From positions 14,094,495 to 14,158,494 of the forward strand of contig CP053150.1 in NCBI GenBank assembly GCA_014607495.2: a stretch of 64,000 bases of DNA, in the 5' to 3' direction. Source of the DNA: Carposina sasakii (Eukaryota > Arthropoda > Insecta > Lepidoptera > Carposinidae). The notes under the pieces are model-generated. The model was given only the letters and a program-made list of their open reading frames with translations. It ran no database searches and was not told the origin of the DNA. Numbering within the stretch: the stretch's first letter is position 1; every line of letters starts with the position of its first letter. This document shows, in pieces, positions 59,245-64,000 of the stretch. The translations under genes were made by a program, and so were the position numbers.

Positions 59245-60265
59245 AACATGTACCACCTTAGGCCGCATCTTGCTTAACATCAGGCACAATGGCGGTCAAA
59301 TGTTTGTAGCTAATTGAAAAAAAAATCCTGAAAAAAGTAAGTTTTATTAGTAGGCAAGAAGAACTTTATTTCATATACCAACAAACAATGGGTATATTGT
59401 TTGACCTTTGACCCGTGGGGGTGGTGGGGTAATGTGGATCCTTTAGTCGTCGCCACATGAAAATATGCCGTAGGTAGAACGTCTGAGCCTCGGGCTCCCC
59501 CCACGCATTCTACTGACTTAATAATGTACTAAGAAAGTATTCTGTATTTATATTACATGCACGGAAAAGTTCGTATAGGATATTTGGTTGGGCAAAAGTG
59601 TGAAAGGTTCCACTAGGTCTGAACTAGCCTGATTTTAACTAATTGACACTTTAAGACAGTTTTGTCCGGTAATTTTTTTATAGGTCACATTTTAACGCTA
59701 AAGTTAGCACACGTTACAATAAAATAAACATTGGTTTGAAAAATCAAACATCTATTTACTACGCTATGCACAGGTGCTGCCCGTAGCATGCGCTACGAAC
59801 TACGAACCTACTACGACAGGGGCGTATTAAAACATTTTGAACGAAGTCTTTGATGTTTAGTACAGCTCTACAATTCTTAGCAATTCTAATCACATTGTAT
59901 ACCTAACTAATAAAAAAAACATAATCGATTGGATTTCTACTTGATCTCAACTTAGGACCACGGGCTGAATCATCGATTTTTGGTACATTATTACTTAAAC
60001 CCTGTATGAGGTAGATAAGGTTCTCTTTGTGCGGCTAATCGCAGTTGATCTGAACAAGCTCAGTGTGGTCTTGACAGGATTATCAGCAGGCGAGCTACGG
60101 ATCTAAAGCTATTTTCAGACTACGCTATACTTACCTACTATTGTGCTAATATAGCAAAGAAGTCAACGTGTCTAGAGTAGTGTATGATGCGCGATATTGG
60201 TGTGCTATGAATTATATGCTACTTCCGTGTGGGCTGCAGAAATAACAATGAAATTTGCCGGATAT

Positions 60266-60508
60266 TTTCCTGTGCTGATGCTGGGCTTCACTAGAATACA
60301 TCAGCTGCATCTCCTTCTGTGCATGTCGTAAAAATCCAGAAAGGAACTCGGGCATTCTCTCATGTGATAATTAAGATAGCAACTTATCACTGATAATTAA
60401 TTTATCCCCGCTATGCTAAACGTGGCTGGGGGATCTCCTTTACGATACTACTGGCTACCCCATTATGGGAACATAGCCGTGTGCATATGTATAGGGAGTG
60501 TATAATAT
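60266..60508 (-). repeat. Dispersed repeat A, copy 6 (best intact copy)
   Basis: GTGCTGATGCTGGGCTTCAC to CATAGCCGTGTGCATATGTA without interruption, about 240 bp. It defines the pre-insertion structure used to read the split copies at 13999 and 63361. Confidence 0.8.
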
Positions 60509-60587
60509 TTTTCCGATAGGAAAAGTATGCCTTTCTAAGGCTCTAGACTACATGTTGTACGGTGGTTTAGTACTACATACATACATA

Positions 60588-60795
60588 ATAATTTATCCCT
60601 TACGGGGTAGGCAGAGCACCAAGGGCCGATAGAATCACATGGTGCTACTTCTGACCAATTTTGAGGGTATAGTTGGGATGTACAAGTTCGGTTAGTAGTG
60701 ACAGGTAGTCAGCCTATAAAACACCAAGACACTCTTGTCCCTCTACTGACTTGTATAGTATGCCCGGGAAGAGAAGCAGCTGTAGTATTGTACTT
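60588..60795 (+). repeat. Dispersed repeat G, copy 3
   Basis: The longest copy: TTATCCCTTACGGGGTAGGC to GCCCGGGAAGAGAAGCAGCT, including TAGTAGTGACAGGTAGTCAG. No open frame; probably a LINE 3' fragment or a SINE. Confidence 0.7.
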
Positions 60796-62308
60796 TTTTC
60801 ACTCCCAGAGCAGCATAGAAGGTTTAGTACTTTTGACGTGAAAGCGCGACCTAGACAGATAGACAGAGCTACTTACTTTATATTATAGCGTAGTCTGTAA
60901 AGAGCTTATATTTAGCTACCTACCTATTATAGACATAATTATGAGAGGGATAATTACAAGCTACTCAAGCAAGTATATTGCACTGCGTGATCGTACCCTT
61001 ATTACCTACGTGTCTGGAAAAGCAATGCGAAAAAAAAAAATTTGATTGCTTGTGAGTATATATTTTGAAAACTAATATTATAAGACATCGATAGCAAATG
61101 AATTTGATATTGTAACGCGATAATCGTACAATTTATTTTCGCTTTCGCATTGTAGAGCTGTTTATTTTTTTAATACGATAAAAACTTGCAGAAATTAAGT
61201 AAAAACGATATTGAAGAGAATTTATTCATACGATGAAATAAGTAAAAGCAGGTACATAGGAGTAACAATGAGGATCTAATAAAGAAAACACCGATGTTAT
61301 AATGTCAATATTTTATTCGCACGTTACAAATATCAATAACATATAACGATATATTTCAGTTCAAGTTGAACCTACTTTGTAAAATTATAAAAACATCACT
61401 ACATAAATAAATTTAAACTAAATTTACTTACTTCTAAAGTACGGTGATATACTTATAATTTATTTAGATGAATATTGGAACTATTGCAAGTGTAGTTTAG
61501 GTTAGGTACCTAAATTTAACATTTTTAGCTGCTTACATATAATAGGTCTAATATATTTTATTATCTACTTTATCAAGTTTCTTTTTACTTATGGCAGATG
61601 GATGGCATAACATGTATAGGTAATAATAAAAAAAACCCATGCCTACCTAAGTATATAAGGGTGCTAAGGAATAAGGATAATATTATATAATCGATAAATA
61701 TTATAACTTTTTAGTGTTTTAATATAGTAAATAGGTTGTAAAAATTGCCCATATGCCCAAAAAAAGGCTGAATATGACTCATAAAGGGGAGAAATAAAAT
61801 TCAACTAGGTCAATTTGACCGACTAAAAGTTGCTTCAAATATGTGCGTGATCACGGGTTCTGGGACTTATTATTCTATGATTTGTACAAAAACAAAGTTT
61901 TATTTTATCAAACTTAATAGTAAGTTATTAATATATTTTAATGGCACGCAGATGACTACTATAATGACTATTTTTACATTTCTCTACTAAATAGCAATAG
62001 TCGGACGGACTTTCTCCGTATAGTAGTAGGTAGTACTTAGAGAATTGCATTTCTTCTTAATATTTAAGTAAATCAATCACGTATTACAATGTATATGAGT
62101 TAATAATGATTTATGTACTTAACAATAACATTGTGTTGTTCGCTTAAAGCTAAAAAATATGTTACAAATTACAATCGATTGTTAAAATCCAATTAGGTAC
62201 AATCGACTGTTAAAAACATAAAAGAATATGAACAGAATCGTCCAAATCATAATCGATTAAAATATAATATAAATTGTTTCATATGAACAACAATTAACAC
62301 AGATAAGC

Positions 62309-63988
62309 TCAGAATTCGGTTTCGGGGTCCTCTGCATCAGCTAGCTTCACCAGCCCGATAAAGCTCTTTTCTGGCTCCATAAGGGAGTGTCGATCACCTC
62401 CCGTATTCCTCACAGCGAGGCGGTCACCTGCCTTAAGGAAGATGGCAGCTGCAGAGAAGCAGGAGTTGGGCCTCTCAAGCCCCTCCTCAGAGTGGGAGGA
62501 CTGAGCGCACTGGAGGAGCGTCTCTCGACCCTCGATGTCAGGGTTAGTCCTGTGCAGCACCCACGAGATTATGTCGTGCGTGTCCAGATAGTAGATCTGA
62601 GTAGAAAAAAGGCATCTTAATTAGAGAGATGTCAATCTTCTCTTTACTTCATTGAAGGTGCAATTAGCTCACAGAGGCTACATAGAAATAATCTGCCTAC
62701 TTTTAGAGCATAGAGCAAATACTCATAAAGATACCTTAAGGAGATCTTAAGATTGTTACTACGTTATCCCACTTCTGATCACTTTTTTTGTTGAATGCAA
62801 AAATAAATACAATGAGAGAGTGCGATAAAGTGTTGATAGCACAATGGTATAGACGTGCGTCTTTCAATTAGGGGGCATAGGTTCGATCCTAGTCACGGGC
62901 CTGAATGAATTGATTTCTTGTACGGATTTTGATATAGTAAAATTTTCACTTATAGCTCTCGGTAAGCACGTAAAACCGTTGGTCGTACGCCTGACCTCTC
63001 TCCAGCGGCTTGCCGTCTTATTAGAGTCTAATGATTAGACTATGAGAGTGAAGGATGGGCACCTGTGTTCGTGCAGTTAGCTAACTCTGCCGAGATTGGC
63101 CGTTAAAAAAATACGATCGGAAGACATTTATTAAACACAATATAATGAGACCGTACCTGTGCATAGACCAAGTACACGCCAGTGTGGTGCACATGCACGT
63201 GCCCATTCCGGGTGAGGGTGGGCCGCGGGTGCGGGGACATGGCGGTCCACCTCGAGGGGTACCACACGTCGTGAGCTGCACCATGCGCCACCCGCACTAG
63301 ACCGTTACCTGCAACAACCAATTTCACGTTAGAAAAGAACACGTTCATGACAAAAAACAGTGACCCTGTGCTGACCCGGGGATTCACTAGAATATGCATG
63401 CTGCATCTCCTTCCATGCATGTTGTAAGAGTCGATTAGGGGCGTTGTCACTGATCTTTTATATCTGACCCCGCTATGTTAAATATAAATAATAAATAAAC
63501 ATTCACACACTACTCAACACATTGACCTAGTCCCACATTAAGATCCCTAAGGTCTTGTATTGTGGGTACTAAGCAACGGTATATCAATACATAGATAAGT
63601 ATAGAAACATCCATGACTCGGAAACAAACATCGATACTCGTATTCATCATATCAATGTTTGCACCTATCGGGATTCGAACCCAGGACCTAGGCGTCGCAG
63701 GCAGGGGTACTACCAACCACACCAATCGGCCGTCGAATGTGGCTGTAGGATCTCATTTCCGAATTTGCATCCAACCTGCAGTTCTGGCTACCTCATTGTT
63801 GGGAACTCAAACGGGTAAGGTATGTTATGGTATATACGCTGGCAGCAGCTTTATCTACTACCTAAAAATACCAAGAACTACTCTAACCGTTCTAATTATA
63901 GTAATTTACCTTTGTAATGCTCGTGTATTTCAGGGTTAAGGTGCGAAGTGTTTCCGTGGAAATGAGCGGCAATGAAAGGTCGGCCCTC
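62309..63988 (-). CDS. egr: TNF ligand, Eiger type (C-terminal exons)
   Basis: Three in-phase exons: 63910-63988, 63157-63308 and 62309-62596, 173 codons ending TAG-type stop at 62309. Together they form a TNF homology domain: HFHGNTSHLNPE (first strand region), NGHVHVHHTGVYLVYAQ joined to IYYLDTHDIISWVLHR, the cysteine pair LLQCAQ/NSCFSA expected to form the family disulfide, and the C-terminal SLMEPEKSFIGLVKL. Eiger is a type II membrane ligand, shed from the cell surface, that activates JNK signalling through Wengen and Grindelwald in Drosophila. The transmembrane and stalk exons lie beyond the right edge. The intron at 63309-63909 is filled by repeat A split by a SINE. Confidence 0.9.
62838..62905 (+). 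repeat. Degenerate tRNA-like sequence
   Basis: TAGCACAATGGTATAGACGT (A-box-like) and ATAGGTTCGATCCTAGTC (B-box-like) at tRNA spacing in an Eiger intron. The acceptor arms do not pair well, so I read it as a SINE head or tRNA pseudogene. Confidence 0.5.
63361..63810 (-). repeat. Dispersed repeat A, copy 7, split by SINE D
   Basis: Left part GACCCTGTGCTGACCCGGGG to CCCCGCTATGTTAAA (63361-63482) and right part ATGTGGCTGTAGGATC to TTGGGAACTC (63737-63795) rejoin as in copy 6. It lies in an Eiger intron. Confidence 0.8.
63483..63736 (-). repeat. tRNA-derived SINE D, copy 3, nested in repeat A
   Basis: AACATTCACACACTACTCAA to ACACCAATCGGCCGTCG, reverse orientation, about 254 bp; CGGGATTCGAACCCAGG is the B-box complement. 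It interrupts repeat A at the GTTAAA/GTGGCTG junction. Confidence 0.88.
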
Positions 63989-64000
63989 CTGAAACAAAAA

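Larger units (their letters stand above)
59253..62308. other. Intergenic stretch and probable Eiger 3' UTR
   Basis: No other exon seen. The part from about 61300 to 62308 is AT-rich and repeat-free, downstream of the Eiger stop, with AATAAA on the minus strand near 61896 and 61308, so it is probably 3' UTR. Repeats A and G lie at 60266-60795. Confidence 0.45.

Noticed and set aside
1..64000. CRISPR array, operon or other prokaryotic system
   Set aside because: The window is eukaryotic with spliced genes; its tandem arrays lack spaced unique spacers.

Overview
This is a eukaryotic nuclear window from an insect, most probably a moth or butterfly. It is AT-rich, with GT-AG introns, AATAAA signals, tRNA-derived SINEs, many small DNA transposons and short CCTAA (TTAGG-type) telomeric runs. 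I assembled genes exon by exon from reading frame, splice sites and phase. Names come from protein features I recognise; no database search was possible.

Left (1-6.7 kb): the 5' part of a Ty1/copia retrotransposon on the minus strand, with one unbroken gag-pol frame that leaves the window inside reverse transcriptase. It abuts a complete plus-strand gene for mitochondrial ribosomal protein mS31 (mRpS31). From 7 to 31.4 kb the main gene is a minus-strand glucose-6-phosphate 1-epimerase-like gene. Its five downstream exons (11.7-18.9 kb) are clear, but its N-terminal exon was not found. Its stop codon lies inside a minisatellite that looks expanded from its own 3' coding end. A 500-base N gap lies at 31430-31929.

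Middle (32-47 kb): the first exon of a class II CPD photolyase (minus), whose continuation would fall in or beyond the gap; a 2.2-kb hAT-type element carrying nested elements; then a 15-exon minus-strand gene of ANKMY1 architecture (MORN repeats, ankyrin repeats, C-terminal MYND zinc finger). Several of its introns hold transposons within about 30 nt of a splice site.

Right (48-64 kb): a minus-strand gene for a 789-residue secreted precursor with a signal peptide, many dibasic sites and a compact ten-cysteine C-terminal domain. It has a TATA promoter and a non-coding first exon about 3 kb upstream. I do not recognise the family; it looks like an uncharacterised prohormone and is the best candidate for something new. 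The window ends with the C-terminal exons of a TNF ligand of the Eiger type (minus).

The genes do not form a pathway; this is an ordinary chromosomal neighbourhood with heavy repeat content. At least eight dispersed repeat families recur, several nested, so relative insertion order can be read from the sequence.
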